DNA of 64,000 bases from Glaciecola sp. XM2 (GTDB taxonomy: Bacteria; Pseudomonadota; Gammaproteobacteria; Enterobacterales; Alteromonadaceae), in contig NZ_JAHEOJ010000024.1 in assembly GCF_018595715.1 (NCBI RefSeq), forward strand, positions 368,001 to 432,000, written 5' to 3'. Below are positions 54,949 through 64,000 of this stretch, one piece after another. The notes beneath the pieces are model-generated. The model was not told where the DNA came from. It did not search any database and worked only from the letters and a program-made list of their open reading frames with translations. The position numbers and the translations under genes were made by a program. How positions within the stretch are numbered: the stretch's first letter is position 1; every line of letters begins with the position of its first letter.

Positions 54949-55461
54949 TTACAGTTCGCGCGCCGCTAGACGGGCTTCTTTTTCTAGTTTCTTTTTGATG
55001 CGTTGACGCTTTAATGGTGATAGATAATCTACAAAAAGCTTACCTTGCAGATGGTCTAATTCATGTTGAATACAAATCGCCAATAAGCCTTCAGCCTCAA
55101 GCGTAAATTCCTTTCCGTCTTTATCGAGTGCTTCTACCGTGACTTTTTCAGCACGGTCTACTTTTGCATAATTATTAGGTACCGAGAGACAACCCTCTTC
55201 GCTGACGGTAGAACCTTCTTTGTGAGTGATCACAGGATTGATAAAGACATAGGGTTGATCACTATTGTCGGAAACATCCATGACCACAACGCGCTTATGT
55301 ACATCAACTTGAGTCGCTGCCAGGCCTATTCCTCGTTCGTCTCGCATTGTTTCAAACATGTTGTCTACCAGCGTACGAATTTCATCGTTTACTGATTCCA
55401 CAGGGGTGGCAATTGTTCGCAAGCGTTCATCTGGGAACGTGAGCACTTCAAGTACAGCCAT
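54949..55461 (-). CDS. def: Peptide deformylase
   Basis: 170 residues. Three metal-site motifs: [20 protein letters not shown] and [12 protein letters not shown] (HExxH-type His ligands and Cys). First gene of the def-fmt-rsmB-trkA operon. Confidence 0.97.
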   Translation of the reverse strand: MAVLEVLTFPDERLRTIATPVESVNDEIRTLVDNMFETMRDERGIGLAATQVDVHKRVVVMDVSDNSDQPYVFINPVITHKEGSTVSEEGCLSVPNNYAKVDRAEKVTVEALDKDGKEFTLEAEGLLAICIQHELDHLQGKLFVDYLSPLKRQRIKKKLEKEARLAAREL

Positions 55462-55673
55462 AGTAAAACCACTCTTTTAGTCAGTATCTAAATATATACG
55501 AATAGCGCAGAATTCGTATTTAACCGCAATCAATAAGTCGTAAGATGCGTGATTGGAGAAAACAAAACCTTATTAAATCACTATTTGGGGTTAATTTTCT
55601 TAAATTCAAACCGATAACGAATTATACAACAGTCATTTTATTAATAAACTGATATTCGTACAGGAACAGCGTC

Positions 55674-56777
55674 ATGCATATAAAAAGTCTCATCGTGCAC
55701 AGCTTTGCTTTGATTTGTTTGCTCAGCATCAGTGTCATTTCATCCGCGCACGCAGACGTGTTAAACATCAGAGATGATGCGCCAAAAAACTATGAAGTCA
55801 AAAAGGGCGATACTCTTTGGGACATTTCAAATCTCTATCTGGATAGGCCTTGGCGCTGGCCAGAGCTTTGGCGTAACAATACACAAATCGTAAACCCTCA
55901 CCTTATTTACCCTGGTGATATGCTGCGTTTACGCTGGGAAAATGGTCAGCCTGTTTTAGAGATGGTTTCGAACAAGCGCTCTGTGACGCTCTCTCCCGAT
56001 TCAAACCAAAGCACTAAACCGATCCCAATTAATCTGCTCCCATGGGATCAAATCGCGATGTACATCAATAACGACAGCATTATGACGGTAGAGGATTACA
56101 CCATGTTGCCCGCGATTTTGACTGACCGAGAAGGCACAGCGCGCTTTGTTGATGAAGACTTCGTTTTGACCCGTGCCTTAGCAACCGCAAATGCCGCGAA
56201 CATTGAAAGTTTTGAGATAGTGCGCAAAGAGCGCGAAGTCTATGACAGCGCAGGTAGGTTACTTGGCGTGCAAGTCATGCAACTAAGTGATGCTGATTTG
56301 TCGGTAGCGCTCGAGAATGGCAACAACGTTGTAAAAGTATCGCAAAGTCTGCGTGAAGTGAAATTTGGCGATAAATTACGCCCCGCTATGTCCTTCGATG
56401 AAAATGACTTAACGCTTTCGCCAGCCACGACTCAGGTAGGCGAGCTCGTATCGAACATCAATGGCCACAATATTATCTCTAAGCATGATGTAGTGATTGT
56501 TAATCTAGGCAGTGCTGAGGTATCCCCTGGGATGGTGTTTGGTATCTATAAGCAGGGTCCGGCGGCTTATCACAAAGACGAAAGAATGAAGGATGAGGAT
56601 TCATCTGCGTTCATGGCGTTTTTCAGTTTACCTGAGAAAGTAGAGCAACCTGCTTATAAAGTGGGTGAACTGATCATCATCAGAGGGTTTGATAACGCTA
56701 GCTACGGCTGGGTGACTGATGCAACGACTCACCTAACCGGCGGCGAAATTGTCGCCAGCCCAAGACCACAGAACTAA
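55674..56777 (+). CDS. Exported LysM-domain protein
   Basis: 367 residues. Signal peptide ending AHA near residue 27. One LysM domain at about 40-87 (YEVKKGDTLWDISNLYL then NPHLIYPGDMLRL) with a tryptophan-rich insert RPWRWPELWRNN common in the dprA-linked family. The rest is beta-rich and unassigned. LysM binds peptidoglycan. It precedes dprA by 23 bases and is divergent from def, the arrangement seen in many gammaproteobacteria. Confidence 0.88.
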   Translation: MHIKSLIVHSFALICLLSISVISSAHADVLNIRDDAPKNYEVKKGDTLWDISNLYLDRPWRWPELWRNNTQIVNPHLIYPGDMLRLRWENGQPVLEMVSNKRSVTLSPDSNQSTKPIPINLLPWDQIAMYINNDSIMTVEDYTMLPAILTDREGTARFVDEDFVLTRALATANAANIESFEIVRKEREVYDSAGRLLGVQVMQLSDADLSVALENGNNVVKVSQSLREVKFGDKLRPAMSFDENDLTLSPATTQVGELVSNINGHNIISKHDVVIVNLGSAEVSPGMVFGIYKQGPAAYHKDERMKDEDSSAFMAFFSLPEKVEQPAYKVGELIIIRGFDNASYGWVTDATTHLTGGEIVASPRPQN

Positions 56778-56800
56778 CACTAATGTAAAAGGACTGCCAT

Positions 56801-57937
56801 ATGACCACGGATTCGGTCAAAGAAACATCTCAAGAACAACGGTTAAATATATATCTGCGACTTGATAGCGTGCCTAACATCGGTATCAAGTCGCTTTATG
56901 ATACCGCCAAGTTTCATCAGTGCACACTCACCGATATTGTTAATTTATCATCTCCACAACTGCAACAAAGCGGTTGGAAGGATCAACAGATCAGTGCGTT
57001 GAAATCCCCCTCAACACAAACGTATAAACGTATAGAAAATGCGCTGCAGTGGTTATCGCAATCTACACAGCATCATTTTGTACCACTGTGTTCGACTGCA
57101 TACCCATGCCATTTAAAAGAGCTAGCTCGTCCGCCTCTATTTTTATTTGCTTATGGCAACTTAGATTTTATACATACGCCGCAACTAGCAATGGTTGGCA
57201 CACGCTCGCCTAGCCAGTATGCCAAGGAAGTTGTCGATGACTTGATTGCAGACTTAACTCGTACTACACAACTGACCATCACCAGCGGCTTGGCACTTGG
57301 CATCGATGGACTTTGCCATAGAGCCAGTTTGCATCACGGTCTGCCAACTATTGCAGTGCTTGGATGTGGAATTGATGTAATTTACCCAAAGCGTCATCGT
57401 GCACTTTATCAAGACATCGCTGAAAACGGGTTAATCGTTAGCGAATTTGTGCCAGGCACAGCGCCTCATGCAAGCTTGTTTCCACGACGAAACCGCATTA
57501 TCAGCGGCTTAAGTGAAGGCGTTGTTGTGGTAGAGGCAAAAATAAAAAGTGGAAGCTTAGTGACGACTAAGTATGCTTTGGAACAAAATAAAGAAGTCTT
57601 TGCTATTCCAAGTGCAATTTATAACCCTAACGCACAAGGTACACATTTTTTGATAAAAGCGGGTGCAAAGTTAACGGAAAGCGCGCAAGACATCATTGAT
57701 GAACTCCCACATTTAGCAAAGTCGCTATTAAATGCCCCAGTAGAACAAAAAAGTATCAAACAAACCTTGGCAACTGAACCATTGTTAGATAGTGTTAGTT
57801 ATAGCGCTACATCAGTTGATCTGATCGCTAAACGCACTGGCATGCCGATATCTGACGTGCTGACAAAATTATTACAATACGAGTTGCGTGGCATTGTAGC
57901 CTCCACACCAGAGGGCTACGTTAAATTGAGGGGCTAA
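56801..57937 (+). CDS. dprA: DNA-processing protein DprA/Smf
   Basis: 378 residues. Central Rossmann-like domain with [23 protein letters not shown] and [26 protein letters not shown]-terminal winged helix from about 310. DprA protects incoming single strands and loads RecA in transformation. AAAGGA is close upstream. Confidence 0.95.
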   Translation: MTTDSVKETSQEQRLNIYLRLDSVPNIGIKSLYDTAKFHQCTLTDIVNLSSPQLQQSGWKDQQISALKSPSTQTYKRIENALQWLSQSTQHHFVPLCSTAYPCHLKELARPPLFLFAYGNLDFIHTPQLAMVGTRSPSQYAKEVVDDLIADLTRTTQLTITSGLALGIDGLCHRASLHHGLPTIAVLGCGIDVIYPKRHRALYQDIAENGLIVSEFVPGTAPHASLFPRRNRIISGLSEGVVVVEAKIKSGSLVTTKYALEQNKEVFAIPSAIYNPNAQGTHFLIKAGAKLTESAQDIIDELPHLAKSLLNAPVEQKSIKQTLATEPLLDSVSYSATSVDLIAKRTGMPISDVLTKLLQYELRGIVASTPEGYVKLRG

Positions 57938-57941
57938 ATAT

Positions 57942-58418
57942 ATGTTTGATATCCTCATGTATCTATTTGAAAATTTGGTACATAACCAGTCTGAAATGAT
58001 GGTAGACCAAGATGAATTAGCCGATGAGCTAGTACGAGCAGGTTTTCATCACGATGAAATTTACAAAGCATTGGCGTGGCTTGAAAAGCTCTGTGAGCTA
58101 CAATCAACCGATGCAAACCCCTATCTTCAATACACCAGCGAACCTTCCTCTACAAGAATCTATACATATGAAGAGCAGCAGCGGCTCGATACTGATTCAC
58201 GGGGCTTTTTATTATTTTTAGAGCATATAAATGTGCTTGACTCCTCCACCAGAGAAATGGTCATCGATCGCGTGATGGAAATAGAGACGAAAGAGTTTTT
58301 GATCATCGATTTGAAATGGGTGGTATTGATGGTGTTGTTTAACGTGCCAGGCAAAGAGCTCGCTTATGAACAAATGGAAGAGCTTTTGTTTGAAGTGCCA
58401 GAGGGCTTATTGCACTAA
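57942..58418 (+). CDS. smg: Smg family protein (DUF494)
   Basis: 158 residues, very acidic and helical, opening [16 protein letters not shown] and containing [20 protein letters not shown], as in Smg. Always beside dprA in this group; function unknown. Starts 4 bases after dprA. Confidence 0.92.
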   Translation: MFDILMYLFENLVHNQSEMMVDQDELADELVRAGFHHDEIYKALAWLEKLCELQSTDANPYLQYTSEPSSTRIYTYEEQQRLDTDSRGFLLFLEHINVLDSSTREMVIDRVMEIETKEFLIIDLKWVVLMVLFNVPGKELAYEQMEELLFEVPEGLLH

Positions 58419-58423
58419 TTGCT

Positions 58424-58996
58424 ATGACGAAAATTAATGCTGAACTGTTTGGCTCAGCCGAGGCTGTCCATCAGTTAGCTTACGGCAATTGCCCTAAATG
58501 CGAATCAACGCTCACTTTGAAACATGTAGGAAAATCTACGTTTCTTGGTTGTTCGGCTTACCCTAATTGCGATTACACGCAGTCATTTACCCATAACGAT
58601 GTTGCGACCCTAAAACGCATTGATGACAGCCATTGCCCCGAATGTGATGGCACACTTGCGGTTAAAAAAGGGCGCTATGGGATGTTTATTGGTTGTACAA
58701 ACTTTCCAAATTGTCACTTTATTTCGACTAATCATGGTGCAAGAAAAACGGCAGAATATACACCGGTCACATGTCCTAAATGTAAAGAAGGGACAATTGA
58801 CAAAAAACAAAACCGTTTTGGGAAGTACTTCTACGCCTGCGATAATTACCCTCAATGCAAATACGTACTCAACGAAATGCCGGTTGAGCAGACGTGTGAA
58901 CAATGTGGCTCGCCAATAATGCTTTTGCAAAACAAAGATAAACATACCCTTGTGTGTGCGCAAAGCAAATGCGCGCATCAGGTTCATAGAGATTAG
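58424..58996 (+). CDS. yrdD: Topoisomerase-type zinc-ribbon protein
   Basis: 190 residues made of four zinc ribbons like those at the C-terminus of topoisomerase I: CPKC...CSAYPNC, CPEC...CTNFPNC, CPKC...CDNYPQC and CEQC...CAQSKC. No topoisomerase domain is attached. Likely binds single-stranded nucleic acid. E. coli YrdD is the same family in the same place. Confidence 0.9.
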   Translation: MTKINAELFGSAEAVHQLAYGNCPKCESTLTLKHVGKSTFLGCSAYPNCDYTQSFTHNDVATLKRIDDSHCPECDGTLAVKKGRYGMFIGCTNFPNCHFISTNHGARKTAEYTPVTCPKCKEGTIDKKQNRFGKYFYACDNYPQCKYVLNEMPVEQTCEQCGSPIMLLQNKDKHTLVCAQSKCAHQVHRD

Positions 58997-59000
58997 AACA

Positions 59001-60487
<1,487 letters not shown>

Positions 60488-60560
60488 TGCTTTGTAAGGG
60501 CCTTGGGCGCTCATTTTATTCGAATAAATCACCACAGTTTCACTATATGCTCGAAATAAG

Positions 60561-60574
60561 TTGATTTAGATCAA
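60561..60574. promoter_or_regulatory. FNR-type site, distal, ompW promoter
   Basis: TTGATTTAGATCAA, a perfect match to TTGAT-N4-ATCAA. Its centre is 50 bases upstream of the proximal site and about -91.5 from the predicted start. Confidence 0.75.
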
Positions 60575-60610
60575 CGAAATAAACGTCGGAAATCAGGCAT
60601 TTATCGAACC

Positions 60611-60624
60611 TTAATCTAGATCAA
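60611..60624. promoter_or_regulatory. FNR-type site, proximal, ompW promoter
   Basis: TTAATCTAGATCAA, one mismatch to the FNR consensus and sharing TAGATCAA with the distal site. Centre lies about 41.5 bases before the predicted transcription start. Confidence 0.7.
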
Positions 60625-60645
60625 TATTTCGTGTGCCGCGTACTT

Positions 60646-60651
60646 TATGAT
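60646..60651 (+). promoter_or_regulatory. Probable -10 box of ompW
   Basis: TATGAT, one base from TATAAT, without a good -35 but with an FNR-type site in the -35 region, as at class II activated promoters. Start expected near 60658, about 45 bases before the ompW ATG. Confidence 0.55.
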
Positions 60652-60703
60652 CGTGAACAAAGTTTTTAACAACTATTTCTAACAACTATATAGTGAGCAC
60701 AAC

Positions 60704-61408
60704 ATGAAAAAAACATTCTTATCTACAGCCATTGTTTCAGTCCTAGCACTTTCAAGCGCTAGTGTTTTAGCGCACGAAGCGGGTGATATCTTACTAAGAG
60801 TCGGTTTAACTACTGTAGCACCTGATGCTAGTAGCTCTCCTATCCTTGCTGGTGGCGCAGACTTAGGTCAGTCCCTCGGCTTAGGTTCGCTACTAGTCGA
60901 TGTGGATAACAACACGCAGCTAGGTTTAAACTTCGCTTATTTTTTAACAGACAATATAAATGTTGAAGTGCTTGCAGCTACACCTTTTAAGCATGACATC
61001 GAGTTTTTAGGCACTAAGCTTGGTGAAACTAAGCATTTACCACCTACTGTGACAGTAAACTATTTCTTTGCTGATCCTTCTGCTAAATTTCAGCCCTATG
61101 TAGGTGCGGGTCTTAATTATACAATCTTCTTCTCAGAAGACTTTGACCAAGGAGCTGTGGAAACTGTGCAGACAGTTACCGAAGGCGCAGTCATTTCTAA
61201 CCTAGATTTGGACGCATCTTTTGGTCTTTCACTTCAAGCGGGCGCTGATTATGAAGTATCTGACGGCATCTATATTAATGCTTCAATTCGCTATATCGAT
61301 ATTGATACTGAAGCTTCTTTCGATATCAATGGTGCTGCTGGCGGTTCAATTAGCACTGTAGAAATTGACCCATGGGTATACACCCTTTCAGTAGGTTACA
61401 AGTTCTAA
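60704..61408 (+). CDS. ompW: Outer membrane protein OmpW
   Basis: 234 residues. Signal peptide ending VLA, then the eight-stranded barrel: starts HEAGDILLRVGLTTVAPD, has GLNFAYFLTDNINVEVLA and PTVTVNYFFADPSAKFQPYV in the middle, and ends WVYTLSVGYKF with the terminal phenylalanine. OmpW forms a narrow hydrophobic pore. The FNR sites upstream suggest induction when oxygen falls. Ends before a strong terminator. Confidence 0.95.
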   Translation: MKKTFLSTAIVSVLALSSASVLAHEAGDILLRVGLTTVAPDASSSPILAGGADLGQSLGLGSLLVDVDNNTQLGLNFAYFLTDNINVEVLAATPFKHDIEFLGTKLGETKHLPPTVTVNYFFADPSAKFQPYVGAGLNYTIFFSEDFDQGAVETVQTVTEGAVISNLDLDASFGLSLQAGADYEVSDGIYINASIRYIDIDTEASFDINGAAGGSISTVEIDPWVYTLSVGYKF

Positions 61409-61430
61409 ATATTATTATACCGAATGTATT

Positions 61431-61459
61431 AGCCCTGCATGTTAATGCAGGGCTTTTTT
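61431..61459 (+). terminator. Terminator of ompW
   Basis: AGCCCTGCAT / ATGCAGGGCT (10-bp perfect stem, loop GTTA) followed by T6, 23 bases after the ompW stop. Confidence 0.92.
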
Positions 61460-61510
61460 ATACGTGTAAACAAGGTATTATAAGTGTATGTTCTTTCATG
61501 AGCCATTCAT

Positions 61511-62347
61511 TTGAAGCAGCCTTCATATCTAGCATGTGTTTTCGGTAACCCAATTGCACAGAGCAAATCCCCTATCATCCATGGGCTTTTCGCCAAGCAG
61601 TTTAATATTGACTTGGAATATCAAAAAATCCTAGCAGGCGCGGATGACTTTGACGCCGCTGCAGATACTTTTTTTAGTAATGCAGCTACTATAGGCGCGA
61701 ATGTGACGATGCCATTTAAGCACGATGCTTTGGCATGGGTAGATGACCTATCTGTGCAAGCGAAAAGAGCCGGTGCCGTGAACACCATCATCAGAACGCC
61801 AACAGGTTTTATTGGAGATAATAGCGACGGTGTTGGGCTTGTGAATGATTTAGTAAGCCATAATGTTGTTTTGCAAGGTGCACATGTATTGCTCATAGGC
61901 GCTGGAGGTGCAGCAAAGGGTGCTTTGCCAGCACTCATTGATGCAGGGATCGCGCACGTATATTTATATAATCGCAGCGCAGTGAAAGCAAAGCAGCTTG
62001 CAGACCACGTGAACGCCTACTCTGAGGCAATGGTATCTATTTACGAAACATCAAACCAAACATTTGATGTGGTGATCAACGCAACATCACTCAGTTTAGA
62101 TAATGCCTTGCCCGATTTGCCTGATACTATCTTTAGCAACAAGCCCGCTGTTTACGACATGGTGTATCAAGGTCAGCAAGAGATGCATAACACCGCGTTT
62201 TTGAAGCACGCAAAACAATTAGGATGTGATATTGTTATTGACGGATTGGGAATGCTCGTTGAGCAAGCCGCGTACAGCTTTTACCTATGGTTTGATAAAC
62301 GCCCTAATTCCCAAGAAGTGCTCCACTATCTGCGGGAATCAGGTTAA
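61511..62347 (+). CDS. aroE: Shikimate dehydrogenase
   Basis: 278 residues. Opening CVFGNPIAQSKSPIIHGLFA, active-site NVTMPFKHDALAW with the lysine, NADP loop LIGAGGAAKGALPAL and the later GLGMLVEQAAYSFYLW. Start is TTG at 61511; no in-frame ATG or GTG gives the conserved N-terminus. Convergent with the yrdA gene (14-base gap). Confidence 0.95.
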   Translation: MKQPSYLACVFGNPIAQSKSPIIHGLFAKQFNIDLEYQKILAGADDFDAAADTFFSNAATIGANVTMPFKHDALAWVDDLSVQAKRAGAVNTIIRTPTGFIGDNSDGVGLVNDLVSHNVVLQGAHVLLIGAGGAAKGALPALIDAGIAHVYLYNRSAVKAKQLADHVNAYSEAMVSIYETSNQTFDVVINATSLSLDNALPDLPDTIFSNKPAVYDMVYQGQQEMHNTAFLKHAKQLGCDIVIDGLGMLVEQAAYSFYLWFDKRPNSQEVLHYLRESG

Positions 62348-62361
62348 GGGGTAAAGTTCAG

Positions 62362-62907
62362 TTAATTAGCAGAACGAGATTCTTCAAGATAATCGTTTTT
62401 CAATGCAACATAGTTAATAGCCGACTGTTTTAAAAAGGCGATTTCAGCGTCTTTCAGTGGCCGCTTCTTAATTGCAGGGTTACCTACATATAAAAAACCA
62501 CTTTCTAATACCTTGTTTGGTGCCACCAATGCGCCCGCACCAATAAACACATCATCTTCTACAATTGCGCCATCCATAATAATTGCACCCATACCCACCA
62601 ATATACGATTTCCTAGCCTACAGCCGTGCAACATACATTTATGTCCTACCGTAACATCGTCACCAATTATGAGCGGAAAGCCTTGAGGGTTCGCTTGGTT
62701 TTTACGCGTTACGTGCAATACCGTGGCGTCTTGGATATTAGTGCGCTTACCAATTTTGATAAAATTAACATCGCCCCGCGCTGCGACTAGCGGCCATATA
62801 CTTGCATCTTCTGCCAAGATGACATCGCCCGCCAACACCGCTGATTCATCTATATATACCGTTTTATCAAATTTGGGAGTAATACCCTTAAATGGTCTCA
62901 TTGCCAT
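62362..62907 (-). CDS. yrdA: Gamma-class carbonic anhydrase-like protein
   Basis: 181 residues folding as a left-handed beta helix of hexapeptide repeats. The metal-site histidines are in VLHVTRK, GHKCMLHGC and the surrounding turns. YrdA-type proteins carry the carbonic anhydrase scaffold but their activity is uncertain. The ATG at 62907 has AAGGG upstream. Confidence 0.9.
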   Translation of the reverse strand: MAMRPFKGITPKFDKTVYIDESAVLAGDVILAEDASIWPLVAARGDVNFIKIGKRTNIQDATVLHVTRKNQANPQGFPLIIGDDVTVGHKCMLHGCRLGNRILVGMGAIIMDGAIVEDDVFIGAGALVAPNKVLESGFLYVGNPAIKKRPLKDAEIAFLKQSAINYVALKNDYLEESRSAN

Positions 62908-63005
62908 AGGAACCCTTTTACTGAGCAAACAAAGTCGAAGTAGAATACTAAGCTTGGTGAGATAAATAAACTAAAAGAGGCGATGTCAGTGGACGCCTCG
63001 TTCGT

Positions 63006-63626
63006 CTATAAAAACGCTAACCATAATCCAACCCCAATTAATAATATGCCACCTATTTTATTAATGTACTGGGCTTTGTCATTGCTATTTAGCAGTTTGC
63101 GTAAGCCGCGCCCACCGCTAGCATATAAAAACATGCAGAGTAATTCACTGACCAAAATAATCATCAAGAAAACGCTCAACTGCAAGGCTAGGGGTTTTTC
63201 CAAATCAAAAAACGGTGGTAATAGAGATACCGTGAAAGCCCATCCCTTGGGATTAAGAACTGCCGTCAACAAACCTTTGTTAATTAATGACAGTGACGTT
63301 GATGTGGACCGTTTTGTAATGTGAATACTTTCAATTTCTACCTTTGTCCGCCACGTGCGTGCGCCTACAAAGATGATATAGGCTCCGCTAATTACCTTGG
63401 CGACCTCGAATACTGCTGGATATTTTAAAATAACACTGGCGACCCCCAAAACAGCACAAACCACTACAATAGCAACGCCGATTAATTCGCCTAACATCAT
63501 CCAAAGCGTTTTCTTAAGACCAATAGTCATTCCTAAAGACATTGCTAAGCTCATGCAAAGGCCTGGAGATATGGATACTAAAAACCATGTTGGAATAAAA
63601 ATCAGTAAAATAGAGAAATCTGGCAT
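63006..63626 (-). CDS. LysE/RhtB-family exporter
   Basis: 206 residues, five or six membrane segments. Family signature ISPGLCMSLAMSLGMTIGLK near the start (N-terminal PGP-like motif with C in place of P) and VLNPKGWAFTVSLLPPF in the middle. Probable amino-acid or metabolite efflux. ATG at 63626 chosen; the frame extends to 63677 with a weak leader. Confidence 0.85.
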   Translation of the reverse strand: MPDFSILLIFIPTWFLVSISPGLCMSLAMSLGMTIGLKKTLWMMLGELIGVAIVVVCAVLGVASVILKYPAVFEVAKVISGAYIIFVGARTWRTKVEIESIHITKRSTSTSLSLINKGLLTAVLNPKGWAFTVSLLPPFFDLEKPLALQLSVFLMIILVSELLCMFLYASGGRGLRKLLNSNDKAQYINKIGGILLIGVGLWLAFL

Positions 63627-63828
63627 AAGTGGTGTTTTCAGTGCAAAGGCAGTAAATCTTATTATCAGAATAAGCAACGTTAGTTTTAATGTGCGCTAGG
63701 GTAACATCGCATACACATTTTATCTCGGCATTATGTATCTAAATTGTTAACTAATGAGCAGAAATAACGCAGTTCGTTTTATTTGTGTACAAACAGCCAC
63801 GAAATCCAATATATTTTAGATTCTCTGC
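63627..63828. other. Intergenic, no gene seen
   Basis: A/T-rich sequence between the exporter gene and the putative rRNA promoter. No open frame or RNA structure is recognised. Confidence 0.5.
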
Positions 63829-63864
63829 TTGACCTCATGAATTTACTATGTAGAATGCGCGCTC
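63829..63864 (+). promoter_or_regulatory. rrn-type P1 promoter
   Basis: TTGACC (63829-63834), 16-base spacer, TAGAAT (63851-63856), then a GC-rich discriminator GCGCGCTC; an A/T-rich stretch upstream can act as UP element. This matches stringently controlled rRNA promoters, including the 16-base spacing. Confidence 0.7.
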
Positions 63865-63979
63865 GCTTCAACAGCAAGCTGTAACGCCATGTAAAGACGA
63901 TGTTTTTATAGTGGTTAGCGCAGCTTAAATCAGAAGCCAGTTTCAACGAAATATATTTAAATAAACCTAGATAAATTTC

Positions 63980-64000
63980 TTGACACTCAATGCCATTTAA
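63980..64000 (+). promoter_or_regulatory. Possible rrn P2 promoter, cut by window
   Basis: A consensus -35 TTGACA at 63980-63985 followed by 15 bases before the window ends; its -10 box would be outside. The distance to P1 (about 150 bases) fits a tandem rRNA promoter. Confidence 0.5.

Overview
The window is a stretch of core chromosome around the replication origin of a marine-type gammaproteobacterium, most like Alteromonadales (Alteromonas/Glaciecola relatives). This rests on gene order and protein similarity read by eye: the atp operon next to parAB-rsmG-mnmG, mioC beside an E. coli-type origin, rpmH-dnaA-dnaN-recF-gyrB, glyQS, yihI-engB-polA, trkA-rsmB-fmt-def, and dprA-smg-yrdD-tsaC-hemF with aroE-yrdA. 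No database search was possible. There are no tRNA genes, CRISPR arrays, insertion sequences or prophages, and almost every base is in a gene or a short regulatory gap.

Left part (1-15000) is the least ordinary. It starts inside a LamG-domain secreted protein followed by a Tat-exported protein of probable DUF1501 type. Next come two minus-strand clusters: GFA; and PhzF - small membrane protein - ApbE - membrane protein - DUF3857 transglutaminase. Then follow a DUF2177 membrane protein, a T7-lysozyme-like amidase, and acnA - UbiA-family prenyltransferase - GFA - rof.

Centre (15000-40000) is the replication and energy block. On the minus strand are atpIBEFHAGDC, parAB, rsmG and mnmG. An AT-rich gap upstream of mnmG carries DnaA boxes and an E. 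coli-like unwinding element (probable oriC). Beyond it, and transcribed towards it, is an overlapping operon mioC-dnaT-dnaC, then mnmE, yajQ, yidC, yidD, rnpA and rpmH. The gap between rpmH and dnaA has a second set of DnaA boxes. dnaA-dnaN-recF-gyrB run on the plus strand, and two consensus parS sites lie inside recF, so ParA/ParB, their sites, the initiator and the origin are all within about 16 kb.

Right part (40000-64000): lipoprotein, glyS/glyQ, DUF2489, yihI, a candidate small RNA, cytochrome c4, engB, polA, trkH, trkA, rsmB, fmt, def, a LysM protein, the dprA-smg-yrdD-tsaC-hemF operon, ompW with two FNR-type sites spaced for activation at -41.5 and -91.5, aroE, a gamma carbonic anhydrase and a LysE-type exporter. 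The window ends in what looks like the tandem P1/P2 promoter region of an rRNA operon whose genes lie just outside.

No clearly new multi-gene system is visible. The observations most worth following are the twin parS sites in recF, the initiator-loader operon aimed at oriC, the hairpin-rich candidate sRNA upstream of yihI, the FNR architecture at ompW, and the LamG/Tat pair at the left edge.
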